Positions 52,732 to 61,551 of a stretch of DNA of 64,000 nt are shown here, one piece after another. The notes below the pieces were generated by a model. The model was not told where the DNA came from, searched no databases, and saw nothing but the letters and a program-made list of their open reading frames with translations. Position numbers and translations under genes: made by a program. Source of the stretch: Micrococcaceae bacterium RIT 802 (lineage in GTDB: Bacteria > Actinomycetota > Actinomycetes > Actinomycetales > Micrococcaceae); NCBI GenBank assembly GCA_016892645.1, contig JAFEMX010000010.1, forward strand, positions 1-64,000, written 5' to 3'. Position 1 is the stretch's first letter; each line of letters opens with the position of its first letter.

Positions 52732-54623
52732 AAGGGAATGTCGTCGGTGCCTTCGTCTGTTTTTCCCGAGCGGCTTTCCCACCGGTCCACCGGGTCCTCG
52801 AAGTTCACCTTTCGCGGGCCATAGCCGCCGGCATTGCGCTTCAGCCGCCGTTTCCGGGCGCCCTTTGCGTGGCTGGTCTTGGCATACCGTCCAAACTCCG
52901 GGTTCTCGCATGACGGGTCGGGTACGTCATCGACCTTGCCCCAGTCCCCGGAGGCGGGCTGCTGGCCGTCGCTTCCGGCGGTGGCTTCAGCCTCCGCACC
53001 GTCGTTCTTCTCGCCGTCTGCCGAGTGATCTTTCGGTGTGGAAGGCCCGCTGGCCCACGGCGCGGACGGAGTCGTCCCCTGGCGCGTGCCGAACAGGCTG
53101 GTCACCACCATGCTGCCATCAGCGGCCTCCTCGAAGTGGAGCAAGCCCAGCGATTTCAGCCGGTGGCAGCGACGACACCTTAACCGCATGTTGCCCAGAT
53201 CGGTACCGCCACCTTCGTGCCATTCCTGCACATGGTCCGCATCGCAGTACTCCACCCGGCCGGGGCATCCCGGTGTGCAGCAACCTCCGTCCCTGAATTG
53301 CAGTGCTGCTCGTTGGGCAGCGGTGGGCCGGTACCGGTTCTGTCCGAACTTCACGATGGCCCCGGTCATCGGATCGGTGATCACCCGCCACCAGGTTTTC
53401 GCGGAGGACATGAACCGTGCCGCCGAGTCCTGGTCCACGGGGCCACCGCCCAGGAGCGTCGGCACCAGGGCTCCCGGTGGCAGCTCTGCAGTTCCCACCT
53501 GGACAGGTTCGAGATCGCCGTTGTCCACGTGAACGGTGCCAGATGATTCCCCGCAGGGCGCCGAACCGTCGGTGGCTGTGTTGTCGACGCTCATGGGCCC
53601 GTCAGGAAGGCCCGGGAGCATGGTGGCCGGAATCGTGATGAAGACTTCCGGCTGGATCGCGGCCAGTCCCTTCCCGGAGTCGCCGTCGAGCACCATCTCC
53701 ACGAATACATCGGCCCGCAACTGCTCCAGGGTCCGTAGCTCGGAGGGGTCGTCCATGAGGACCCCCGAGGGCAAGGCGGGCTGCTCCCCTGTGCCGGGAG
53801 CCGGCACGGCCGTGGCTGTATCTGGATCGGCTTTGAGCGCCCGGGCCACGGCGTCCACCTTGGAGTACATGGCCTGGCACCGGGCGGTGGGCAATAAACC
53901 AGTGAACCAGGACATCCCGTCCGCTGCATCATCGATCATGATCCGCCGGTCCCGTAGTGCGGTACGGCACCGCTTCGTGTACGAGATCTCGTAGTACTTC
54001 TCCAGCAGTTGCCGACCCCGGGTACGCAGCTGTGCCGGGGACTTGCCGGGCGCAGCGGCCAGCATGTCGGCACCGAAATCACGTCGGGCGGCTTGGGCCG
54101 CGGTGGCCAAGCGTGCGCGCTCTCTTTCCCATTCCTCCCGGGTGGCCTCGTCTGACTGCCGGCTGGGCAGTGGGGGCACCTCGGGCACGATGTTCTTGAC
54201 CTGGTCCAGGATCCGCTGCACGTGACTCGCTCCGATACGACCCGCTGCCAAGGATTCGATGACCTCGGGGGTATCCCCCACCAAGGTTTCGGCTTGGTCC
54301 AGGATCCGATGCCCCTGGCCAGGCGAGATACTGAGCACCAGTGCAATTTCCATGGCGGTGCTCTCGGTCGCGGCGAACGAGGACATCCGCCCACTGCGCA
54401 CCGAGACTCCCATGCCGGGGTCATCCTCGAGTTCATCCAGCAGGGATGGGACGGCGCGTTGGGCTTCTGCGAGGAGCATGACTGCGGCATGGAATTTCTC
54501 GGCTTCGGCAAACCGGGCCAGGGCCTCGGCTGCCTTCAGTCGGCTTGAACCATCCACGGCGGCACCGGCGGCACGGGCGATTTCCCACCCGTTGACCTCG
54601 ACCTCGCCCGTGTTTCGTTCCAT
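52728..54623 (-). CDS. DUF222-HNH endonuclease-type protein
   Basis: 631 aa. N-terminal DUF222 (about 10-300), low-complexity linkers, then an HNH domain with CDADHVQEWHEGGGT, NMRLRCRRCHRLK and a Cys-containing zinc site (CCTPGCPG). An Asp/Glu/Ser-rich tail ends in a basic stretch. Abundant family in actinobacteria, often in many copies per genome; biological role unsettled. Confidence 0.9.
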   Translation of the reverse strand: MERNTGEVEVNGWEIARAAGAAVDGSSRLKAAEALARFAEAEKFHAAVMLLAEAQRAVPSLLDELEDDPGMGVSVRSGRMSSFAATESTAMEIALVLSISPGQGHRILDQAETLVGDTPEVIESLAAGRIGASHVQRILDQVKNIVPEVPPLPSRQSDEATREEWERERARLATAAQAARRDFGADMLAAAPGKSPAQLRTRGRQLLEKYYEISYTKRCRTALRDRRIMIDDAADGMSWFTGLLPTARCQAMYSKVDAVARALKADPDTATAVPAPGTGEQPALPSGVLMDDPSELRTLEQLRADVFVEMVLDGDSGKGLAAIQPEVFITIPATMLPGLPDGPMSVDNTATDGSAPCGESSGTVHVDNGDLEPVQVGTAELPPGALVPTLLGGGPVDQDSAARFMSSAKTWWRVITDPMTGAIVKFGQNRYRPTAAQRAALQFRDGGCCTPGCPGRVEYCDADHVQEWHEGGGTDLGNMRLRCRRCHRLKSLGLLHFEEAADGSMVVTSLFGTRQGTTPSAPWASGPSTPKDHSADGEKNDGAEAEATAGSDGQQPASGDWGKVDDVPDPSCENPEFGRYAKTSHAKGARKRRLKRNAGGYGPRKVNFEDPVDRWESRSGKTDEGTDDIPF

Positions 54624-54713
54624 GTATCAACTCTGCCAGCGAGGCATCCCGGCCAACAGGCGGGGTCCGCGCACTGGGGACAAGGCCCCGGTCCGGAGGC
54701 CTGTGAGGGGATC

Positions 54714-54830
54714 GTGACGCCGACCCCCTCCACCACCGTCGATCTCGGCGCCATCGCCGAACGGCTCACCTACGACGAAGCCGGCGTCGGCTGGTGGGGA
54801 GATCCCGTGGCGGGCAGCATCCTGGCGCAA
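54714..54830 (+). pseudogene. Possible 5' fragment of a DUF1990-like gene
   Basis: GTG 54714 after gagggg; the frame reads AIAERLTYDEAGVG, like the DUF1990 N-terminus, then loses resemblance after about residue 40 and runs antisense into the ABC permease. Looks like a gene cut off by rearrangement. Weak evidence. Confidence 0.3.
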
Positions 54831-54878
54831 CACGGAGGGGAGCAAACCGGTACAGCCGGGTTGGCAATTGACCTCGGC

Positions 54879-55694
54879 TCAGGACAACACGTCCTTGGTG
54901 CTCAGGCGCCCATAGGCCAGGGCACCGAACACCAGCACGTAGCCGGCCTGCAGCAGCGCATTCTCCCCGAACGAGGCCCACAGGATCGGTTCGCGGAGCA
55001 GGTCCGCGAACCCGAACCAGTGCTGCGTGAACAGCCACGGGTGCAGCCAGTCCAGCTGCGGCAGCTGGCCGAGGATCTGCGACGCCACGGAGAGCACGGC
55101 CGTCGCCGCCATGGCCCCGACGGGCACATCGGTCAGCGTGGAGATGAACAGCCCGATCGCCGCGAGCCCCCACAGCGAGATGGCGACATAGGCCGCCATC
55201 AGCCCGATCCGCCCCAATGACTCCCCCAAAGGAATCGTGTCCCCGGACAACAGCGTCACCGGTCCCACCCCGAACAGGGCCAGCCCGATAAGGACCCCGA
55301 CCAGCGCCACCACCAGCGCTGCGGCCAGGCAGAAAACGGCCGCGCCGAAGTACTTCACCAGCAGCAGCCGCCCCCGGGAGGCAGGGGCAATGAGCAGGTA
55401 TCGCAGCGTCCCGTGCCCTGCTTCCCCGGCAATCGTGTCGCCGGCGACCACGGAAACCGTCAGCGGCAGAAACAGCGGGATGCACATGAACATGCCCACG
55501 ATCGCCACGAACAACCCGTTGCCGGCCACCCGGTCCAGGAACGCCGGCCCGCGCCCGGTCGGCGGCCCGGAGGTCAGCCGTACGGCCACGGCCACCAGCA
55601 CCGGAACCGCGCCGAGAGCGGCCAGCATCGCCCAGGTGCGGCGCCGCCGGAACACCAGGGCCAGCTCGGAAACCAGCAGCGCGCTACCGGGCAA
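54879..55694 (-). CDS. ABC-2-type transporter permease
   Basis: 271 aa, six membrane helices. TTG 55694 with ggggagggg nine bases upstream overlaps the ATPase stop. Transports an unknown substrate with the upstream ATPase. Confidence 0.82.
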   Translation of the reverse strand: MPGSALLVSELALVFRRRRTWAMLAALGAVPVLVAVAVRLTSGPPTGRGPAFLDRVAGNGLFVAIVGMFMCIPLFLPLTVSVVAGDTIAGEAGHGTLRYLLIAPASRGRLLLVKYFGAAVFCLAAALVVALVGVLIGLALFGVGPVTLLSGDTIPLGESLGRIGLMAAYVAISLWGLAAIGLFISTLTDVPVGAMAATAVLSVASQILGQLPQLDWLHPWLFTQHWFGFADLLREPILWASFGENALLQAGYVLVFGALAYGRLSTKDVLS

Positions 55695-56691
55695 CGTCGA
55701 ACCCCTCCCCCGTCAGTTCCACGAACCGGTCCTCCAGGCTCGGCCGCTCGAGCGCGAACCCGCGCACCCGCACCCCGGCGGCCACCAGTGCCGCCACGAT
55801 CGACTCGGGCGCCGGTTCGTCGTCGGGCCACGGCACCTGCACGACGCCGGTGCCTCCTTCCTCCCCCGTCTCACCGTGGGGCACGACGGCGGTGTCCCCG
55901 CCCTGCGCTGCTTCCCCACCGGGCAGCAGGCCGAGCCCGCCGAGGACCGTCCGGGCGGCGTCGGCATCGGGTGTATGGATGACCACCGTTCCGTTGCCGC
56001 CGGACCGCAGCTCGGCGAGCGTTCCCTGGGCGACCCGGTTGCCATTGCTCATCACGGCCGCGTGCGTGCACATCTGCTCGATTTCACTGAGCAAGTGGCT
56101 GGAAATGAAGACGGTCGTGCCCGCCCCGGCAAGCGAGGCAATGAGGTGGCGGACCTCGCGGGTCCCCTGCGGATCCAGCCCGTTGGTGGGTTCGTCCAGG
56201 ACCAGCAGTTCGTGGTCGGTGGCCAGGGCGTTGGCGATGCCCAGACGCTGCTTCATGCCCAGCGAGTAGGCGTGGACGGCGAGCCGGGCGGCCTGGCCTA
56301 GGCCGACGGTGTCCAGCGCCCGGTCCACCCGGCGCCTGCGGTCGGCGGCGGCGGAGCGCGGGTTGGCCGCGTCCAGGCGCAGCAGGTTGGATCGGCCGGA
56401 GAGGAACGGGTAGAAGGCCGGCCCCTCGACGAGGGCGCCGACGTGGGGCAGCACGTCCTGCCCGGCGGCGGGCATGGGCCGTCCGAGCACGCTGATGGAT
56501 CCGCTGGTCGGCGTGGCCAGGCCCAGCAGCATGCGGATGGTGGTGGTCTTGCCCGACCCGTTGGGGCCCAGGAACCCGAAGACGGATCCATGCGGGACGG
56601 CGAGGTCCAGGTTGTTCACGGCATGGCGGGTCCCGAACGACTTGCTGAGCTGGCTGGTCTCGATCGCGAGACCCGTGTCGCCGGGCGCCAC
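55684..56691 (-). CDS. ABC transporter ATP-binding protein
   Basis: 335 aa. Walker A GPNGSGKT (42-49), signature YSLGMKQRLGIANAL, Walker B LLVLDEPTNGLDP. A 95-residue C-terminal extension is atypical and might be regulatory. Overlaps the permease; its GTG 56691 is two bases after the LolA-like stop. Confidence 0.93.
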   Translation of the reverse strand: MAPGDTGLAIETSQLSKSFGTRHAVNNLDLAVPHGSVFGFLGPNGSGKTTTIRMLLGLATPTSGSISVLGRPMPAAGQDVLPHVGALVEGPAFYPFLSGRSNLLRLDAANPRSAAADRRRRVDRALDTVGLGQAARLAVHAYSLGMKQRLGIANALATDHELLVLDEPTNGLDPQGTREVRHLIASLAGAGTTVFISSHLLSEIEQMCTHAAVMSNGNRVAQGTLAELRSGGNGTVVIHTPDADAARTVLGGLGLLPGGEAAQGGDTAVVPHGETGEEGGTGVVQVPWPDDEPAPESIVAALVAAGVRVRGFALERPSLEDRFVELTGEGFDVAR

Positions 56692-56693
56692 GC

Positions 56694-57929
56694 TCAGCTT
56701 CCGTCGGCCACGGCCTGCAGCCGCTGCAGGGGCACCGCGCCGACGAGGACCCGGCCGTCGTCGGAGATCAGCACGTTGACCAGCGAGGTGTGCAGCAGCT
56801 TGCCGCCGTCGACGTCGGTGGCGAGTTGGCCCACCAGGGCGGATGTCTTCAGCTCGGCGGGTACCTGCTCTGCGGGGATCGTGGCCACGGTGTCCCAGCC
56901 CGTTCCGGTGAACCAGTCATCCGGTGGCCCGGCCGGGCGCTGATGCGCGGCGTCGTCCTTCGAGGGCATGGGGCGCTGCAGCTTCTGGCCGTAGGTGTGT
57001 TTCGGCCAGTTGGAGTCCTGCTGGAGGTTCTTCTCGTGCACGGTGGCGTCGGCCGGCGGGGTGAAGTCGAAGAGCTTCGCGTCGGGGGCCTTCGGGGTGA
57101 AGGAGGTGAACGCGAGGTCCACCGCCGCCGCGTCCTGTCCCACCGCGTCGACGCTGACGGCCAGCGGAACACCGGATGCGGCATCGACGCCGATGGTGAC
57201 GTCCTCGATGAGCGTCGTCTGGGACTTCTTCGGGGTCAGGACCAGGTTGTAGACGTCGCGGCCGGCCACGGTGGAGCCGTCCTCGACGGTGGTGGTCGTG
57301 GTGGGTTCGGCGGCGGCGAGGAACGTGTCGGCGAGCTGGCCGGGTGTGGGTGCCTCTCCGGTCGCGTGCCCGCCCCGGTGTTCCCTGAACTTCGACGCAG
57401 ACGCGGATCCGGGCTCCGGCAGCGTGGTGTGGACTGCCTCGTTGGCCTCCGAATCATAGGTCCACAGGCTGGTGCCGTTGCGGATGACGTCCTTTTCGCC
57501 CATGCCCTCCAAGAGCTGCACGCGGGCCTTGTCCGGGCCGTCGACGTACACGCGTGCGTCGTGGCTGCCCGAAACCAGGTTCAACAGCCCGGCGATGCCC
57601 GCATCGGCAGCGCTGGTTCGCGCACCGGCACCGGGTCCCCCGGTGGATGGGCCGTCCCCGGGGCCCGCCGATTGCACGTCCTGTGGGGGCCCGAAGGATG
57701 CGGGGGCGCCGGCGTCGGGCAGGGCGGGAATGCCGAGGTCGGTGGACAGGTGGATGCGGCCGGAGAAGGCCGTGACCTCGGATCCGGCCATCAGCTCGAT
57801 GACCTGTTCGGCGGTCTTGGGCTCGAGCTGGGGCGTGGCCGACGCGGAGATGCCCAGCCCGACGCCCGTCGCGGCGATGACCGCGGGGATGGCCGCTGCG
57901 GGCATCCATTTCTTCAGTGCAGGTTTCAT
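56694..57929 (-). CDS. LolA-like exported lipoprotein-carrier-fold protein
   Basis: 411 aa. One N-terminal membrane anchor or signal (about 8-32), then a LolA/DUF2092-type half-barrel (EQVIELMAGSEVTAFSG; LWTYDSEANEAVHT). First gene of the ABC operon. In actinobacteria such a set may move a lipid or lipoprotein, but the cargo is unknown. Confidence 0.8.
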   Translation of the reverse strand: MKPALKKWMPAAAIPAVIAATGVGLGISASATPQLEPKTAEQVIELMAGSEVTAFSGRIHLSTDLGIPALPDAGAPASFGPPQDVQSAGPGDGPSTGGPGAGARTSAADAGIAGLLNLVSGSHDARVYVDGPDKARVQLLEGMGEKDVIRNGTSLWTYDSEANEAVHTTLPEPGSASASKFREHRGGHATGEAPTPGQLADTFLAAAEPTTTTTVEDGSTVAGRDVYNLVLTPKKSQTTLIEDVTIGVDAASGVPLAVSVDAVGQDAAAVDLAFTSFTPKAPDAKLFDFTPPADATVHEKNLQQDSNWPKHTYGQKLQRPMPSKDDAAHQRPAGPPDDWFTGTGWDTVATIPAEQVPAELKTSALVGQLATDVDGGKLLHTSLVNVLISDDGRVLVGAVPLQRLQAVADGS

Positions 57930-57995
57930 GGCACTTTCCCGGTAGGAATGTTCCGTGCCTCCTACGGTACGCCGACCGGACGCCGGCGGCGAGGC

Positions 57996-60185
57996 CTACA
58001 CCCGGCTCGTGGATGCGGTCGCCGCGTTCAGGCTGCCATACCGTTCCATCCGGTGCCATTTCAGCCGGACCCCGGCCAGCGCGGTGACCACCGATTGGAT
58101 CACCACCAGGTACATCAGCTGCCGGTAGACGAACTGCTGCAGCGGCAGCGTCCACAACGGACGCAGCGACTCGCGGTCCAGGCGGAAGGCGTAGGCGGCC
58201 ATGGTGAACTGGATCGCCAGGAAGCCGACCCAGATCACCGCGATGCGCACCGGGTCCAGGAAGAAGAGCCCGTAGATGGCGAAGACGTCGACGATGGGGG
58301 CGAACAGCGGCAGCATCACCTGCAGGATCAGCAGGTAGCTCAGTCCGCGGCGCCCGAGCTTGCCGGCCGCGCCCTCCTGGCGGATGGCCCGGCGGTGCTT
58401 CCACATCGCCTGCAGGGTGCCGTAGCACCAGCGGTAGCGCTGCTTCCACAGGGCGCCCAGGGTGGCGGGCGCCTCGGTCCAGGCCCGGGCACCGTCCTCG
58501 TAGACGACCCGCCACCCGTCGCGGCACAACGCCATGGTCAGGTCGGTGTCCTCGGCCAGGGTGTCGTCGCTGACCCCGCCGATCCGCTCCAGCGCCGAGC
58601 GCCGGAACGCGCCGATGGCACCGGGCACGGTGGGCATGCATTCGGCGACGTCGAACAGCCGGCGGTCCAGGTTGAACCCGACGACGTATTCGATGTGCTG
58701 CCAGGCCCCGAGGATGCCGCCACGATTGGCGACCTTGGTGTTCCCGGAGATGGCACCGACGCGGGGATCGGTGAACGGCTGGATGAGGAGGTTCACCGTG
58801 TCGGGTTCGAAGACCGTGTCGCCGTCGACCATGACCACCAGTTCGTGGGACGCGGCGGCCAGCCCGGCGTTCAGCGCGGAGGGCTTGCCGCCGTTGGCCT
58901 TGCGGATGACGCGCACGCCCGGCAGGTCCAGGGCCTCCACGAGGTCGGCGGTGCCGTCGGTGGAGCCGTCGTCGACGACGAGGACCTCCACCTGGTGGTG
59001 CGAGGCGGCGATGGATTCCACGGCGGCCTCGATGCCCGCCGATTCGTTGTAGGCCGGGACGATGACGGTGACCGGCTCCCGGATGGTCCTGCGGGGCTCG
59101 TGCAACCAGCTGACGTCGAGTTCGGCGGCCCGGCTGCGCCGCTCGGAGCGGGTGTGCCGGGCGGCGACGATCATCACGAGCACCACGCGCAGCAGGGTGA
59201 TCGCCCCGGCGGCGACCAGGGCGATGGAGATGGCGCCCACGACGACGTCGGTGACCCGGATCCCCCACAGGAAGGCCTGCCCGGTCACCTCGTCGGTGAG
59301 GACGGCCCGCTGCATGGTGTCCACCCCGACGGAGTCCCCGATGGTGGTGAAGTGCCGGCCCGCCGCCGAGTCCAGCGCGGTGGCCAGCGCCTGGACACTC
59401 TGGGACCTGTTGCCACCGCCGTCGTGCATCAACACCGTCTGGCCGCGCAGGCCCGGTTGGGTCAACTTCTCGGCGATGGCCTCGGCGCCGGGGCGTTCGT
59501 CGTCCCCGCTGTCGACGGTGGTGAGCACGCTGAGGTAGCCCTCGTCCGCGGCGGTCCGCATGGCGGAGTACTGGTCGTTGGTGACGTCCTCGTTCCGCGA
59601 GGTGTAGGGAAGGCGCAGCAGGGCGGGGGCCTGGCCGGTGATCCCGGCGATCGTCTTCTCGGCCGCCCGGATCTCGAGCCGGCGCTGCCAGGTCGGCGCG
59701 GCGGCGAGGTCGGCGTGGGTCAGCGTGTGGATGCCGATCTCGTGGCCCTCGTCCACGATGCGGCGGACCAGGTCGGGGTTCTCGATGGCCGCGTCGCCGG
59801 TGACGAAGAACGTGGCGTGGGCGCCGTGGTCGCGCAATACGTCGAGGATGCGCGGCGTCCACCGCGGGTCCGGCCCGTCGTCGAAGGCCAGCGCCACGCT
59901 GTCCTTCGCGGGGGTCGCGGTGTGGACGCCGCCCCCCACGGGGTCCACGACCGGGCCGCCGTCCTTCACGGCCCGCGGGACGTTGCCGGCGTCGCGGCTG
60001 GTGGCTGCTGGGGGCTGGTCGATGCCCGACATGTGGTTCATGTACCCCTCGGCGGCCATGGCCAACCCGAGGGTCAGCACGACGGCGGCCATCAGGATCC
60101 AGTGCGTCCCGATGCCGCCGGGGCGGCGGGTCCTGCCGGGGCGTCGGGTCCTGCCCGGGCGGCGGGCACGGTGGGCGGCCCTCAC
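57996..60185 (-). CDS. Fused polysaccharide deacetylase and membrane glycosyltransferase family 2
   Basis: 729 aa. A membrane helix (about 30-50) precedes a NodB deacetylase domain (ALAFDDGPDPRWTP; GHEIGIHTLTHADL; LRLPYTSRN). Then come a further helix pair and a processive GT2 domain (VIVPAYNES, VMVDGDTVFEPD, EDTDLTM, QRYRWCYG), and four C-terminal helices. GTG 60185 overlaps the upstream stop. Likely makes and trims a beta-linked aminosugar polymer at the membrane. An Arg/Pro/Gly-rich repeat lies at the N-terminus. Confidence 0.92.
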   Translation of the reverse strand: MRAAHRARRPGRTRRPGRTRRPGGIGTHWILMAAVVLTLGLAMAAEGYMNHMSGIDQPPAATSRDAGNVPRAVKDGGPVVDPVGGGVHTATPAKDSVALAFDDGPDPRWTPRILDVLRDHGAHATFFVTGDAAIENPDLVRRIVDEGHEIGIHTLTHADLAAAPTWQRRLEIRAAEKTIAGITGQAPALLRLPYTSRNEDVTNDQYSAMRTAADEGYLSVLTTVDSGDDERPGAEAIAEKLTQPGLRGQTVLMHDGGGNRSQSVQALATALDSAAGRHFTTIGDSVGVDTMQRAVLTDEVTGQAFLWGIRVTDVVVGAISIALVAAGAITLLRVVLVMIVAARHTRSERRSRAAELDVSWLHEPRRTIREPVTVIVPAYNESAGIEAAVESIAASHHQVEVLVVDDGSTDGTADLVEALDLPGVRVIRKANGGKPSALNAGLAAASHELVVMVDGDTVFEPDTVNLLIQPFTDPRVGAISGNTKVANRGGILGAWQHIEYVVGFNLDRRLFDVAECMPTVPGAIGAFRRSALERIGGVSDDTLAEDTDLTMALCRDGWRVVYEDGARAWTEAPATLGALWKQRYRWCYGTLQAMWKHRRAIRQEGAAGKLGRRGLSYLLILQVMLPLFAPIVDVFAIYGLFFLDPVRIAVIWVGFLAIQFTMAAYAFRLDRESLRPLWTLPLQQFVYRQLMYLVVIQSVVTALAGVRLKWHRMERYGSLNAATASTSRV

Positions 60186-60481
60186 CGGTGGGTCTGCTGC
60201 GCGGGGGCGCCGTGCGCGGGGACGCCGTGCCCGGGGGCGCCGTGTGCGGCGGCGGCCCGCGCGGGGTCCTGCGGCGGCAGGTTCGGGGTCTTCACGTTCG
60301 ATCCGCCGAGGAAGGCCAGGAGCATGACGGCAACATAGGTGGCCATCAGGCCGATGACCACGGCGCCGATCAGCTGGCCGCGCCTGAGGCGTCGGCCGGT
60401 GGGATCGACGAAGATCGGGTCCGTCGGGTCCGTCGGGGTGGTGGGCGTGCTGCGGTCGGGACGTTCGGTTGAAGCTGGCAT
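60182..60481 (-). CDS. Small single-span membrane partner of the deacetylase-glycosyltransferase
   Basis: 99 aa. Pro/Thr/Asp-rich start, one membrane helix (about 37-60) and a tail with repeated HG-A/G-P units. Overlaps the fusion gene by GTGA. May be a scaffold or accessory subunit of the synthase. Confidence 0.7.
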   Translation of the reverse strand: MPASTERPDRSTPTTPTDPTDPIFVDPTGRRLRRGQLIGAVVIGLMATYVAVMLLAFLGGSNVKTPNLPPQDPARAAAAHGAPGHGVPAHGAPAQQTHR

Positions 60482-60543
60482 CGCCCATCAACGCTAGGGC
60501 AAACACCCAATGGTCACAAAATGATCACGACGGCGGCGGGAGA

Positions 60544-60750
60544 CTACTCGCCGGTAGGCGCAGCTGACGCTTTCGCCAGCCCGTCGATGACCTCCACGGC
60601 GGGCAGCTTCGTCAGCTCGGCGGGGTCCAGCACGATCTTGCTGGTCCTGTTGCCCCCGCCCATGACGACGCGGGTGGCCTCGACCACGGCCCGGTCGACA
60701 TACACCGGCAGGCCCTCGATGCCCGGGGCGGTGACACCGCCGATCTCCAT
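60544..60750 (-). pseudogene. N-terminally truncated YbaK/prolyl-tRNA-editing-type gene
   Basis: ATG 60750 gives 68 aa; a TTG at 60807 gives 87. The sequence from MEIGGVTAPG to IDGLAKAS matches the C-terminal half of YbaK deacylases (GGVTP, GGGxR-SK). The N-terminal half with the catalytic Lys is missing, cut off at the ArsR-3 promoter. Almost certainly not a working editing domain. Confidence 0.75.
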
Positions 60751-60796
60751 GCCGGTCAACGACGCCGTCGCGATGCAGGCCGTCCACCCCGCCCCC

Positions 60797-60826
60797 TTGA
60801 CAGGCAAGCCAACGCTTGCCTATGGT
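60797..60826 (+). promoter_or_regulatory. Promoter of arsR-3 with internal operator
   Basis: ttgaca (60797-60802), 18-bp spacer, tatggt (60821-60826), six bases before ATG 60833, hence leaderless. The spacer holds an inverted repeat, aggcaag-ccaacg-cttgcct (60802-60821), which is the likely repressor site. Confidence 0.75.
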
Positions 60827-60832
60827 CGTGCC

Positions 60833-61135
60833 ATGGCTGACGTCTTCAAGGCCCTGGCCGACCCGAACCGCCGCACGATCCTCGATGAGTTGGCGGCCCG
60901 GGACGGCCAGACGCTCTTCGAACTCTGCAGCCGGTTGCTCACCATCCATGAGCTGGGCCTGACCCGCCAGGCGGTCTCCCAGCATCTCGGCGTCCTCGAA
61001 TCCGCGGGGCTCGTCGCCACCCGGCGCGAGGGCCGCTACAAGTTCCACTACATCGACACCTCGCCCCTGCAACCGCTCGCGGACCGGTGGCCGGCCCGGC
61101 CGCCGCACACCACCGCACCCACCGAAGGAGACTGA
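60833..61135 (+). CDS. ArsR-family repressor 3
   Basis: 100 aa winged helix (VFKALADPNRRTILDELAARD; recognition helix LTRQAVSQHLGVLE). No metal-site cysteine pair. Followed after one base by its VOC partner. Confidence 0.9.
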   Translation: MADVFKALADPNRRTILDELAARDGQTLFELCSRLLTIHELGLTRQAVSQHLGVLESAGLVATRREGRYKFHYIDTSPLQPLADRWPARPPHTTAPTEGD

Positions 61136-61136
61136 C

Positions 61137-61526
61137 ATGAAAATGCACCTGATGAGCGTGCTCGTCGACGACCAGGCCGCGGCCGAGGCGTTCTACACGG
61201 GCAAGCTCGGCTTCGTGAAGAAGCACGACATCGCCATGGGCGCCGACCGGTGGCTGACCGTCGTCTCCCCCGAGGACCCCGACGGGATGGAGTTGCTGCT
61301 CGAACCCAGCTCCCACCCGGCGGTGAAGCCGTTCAAGGACGCCCTGGTGGCCGATGGCATCCCGTTCACCTCGTTCGCGGTCGAGGACGTCCAGGCCGAA
61401 TACGAACGCCTCACCGCCCTGGGCGTGCGCTTCACCCAGGAACCCACCGAGATGGGCCCGGTGACCACGGCCGTCTTCGACGACACCTGCGGCAACCTCA
61501 TCCAGATCGCCACGATGGCTGGCTGA
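61137..61526 (+). CDS. VOC-family protein paired with ArsR-3
   Basis: 129 aa, one VOC module (HLMSVLVDDQAAAEAFYTGKLGF; FDDTCGNLIQIA). Starts one base after the arsR-3 stop. The metal ligands His and Glu of glyoxalase I are at plausible positions, but the activity is unknown. Confidence 0.9.
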   Translation: MKMHLMSVLVDDQAAAEAFYTGKLGFVKKHDIAMGADRWLTVVSPEDPDGMELLLEPSSHPAVKPFKDALVADGIPFTSFAVEDVQAEYERLTALGVRFTQEPTEMGPVTTAVFDDTCGNLIQIATMAG

Positions 61527-61551
61527 TCCACGACGACAAGGCACGACGGCG

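Noticed and set aside
56790-60338. Plus-strand open frame of 1182 codons across the LolA-like and glycosyltransferase genes
   Set aside because: Very Gly/Val/Arg/His-rich antisense product of GC-rich genes; both minus-strand products are clear family members.
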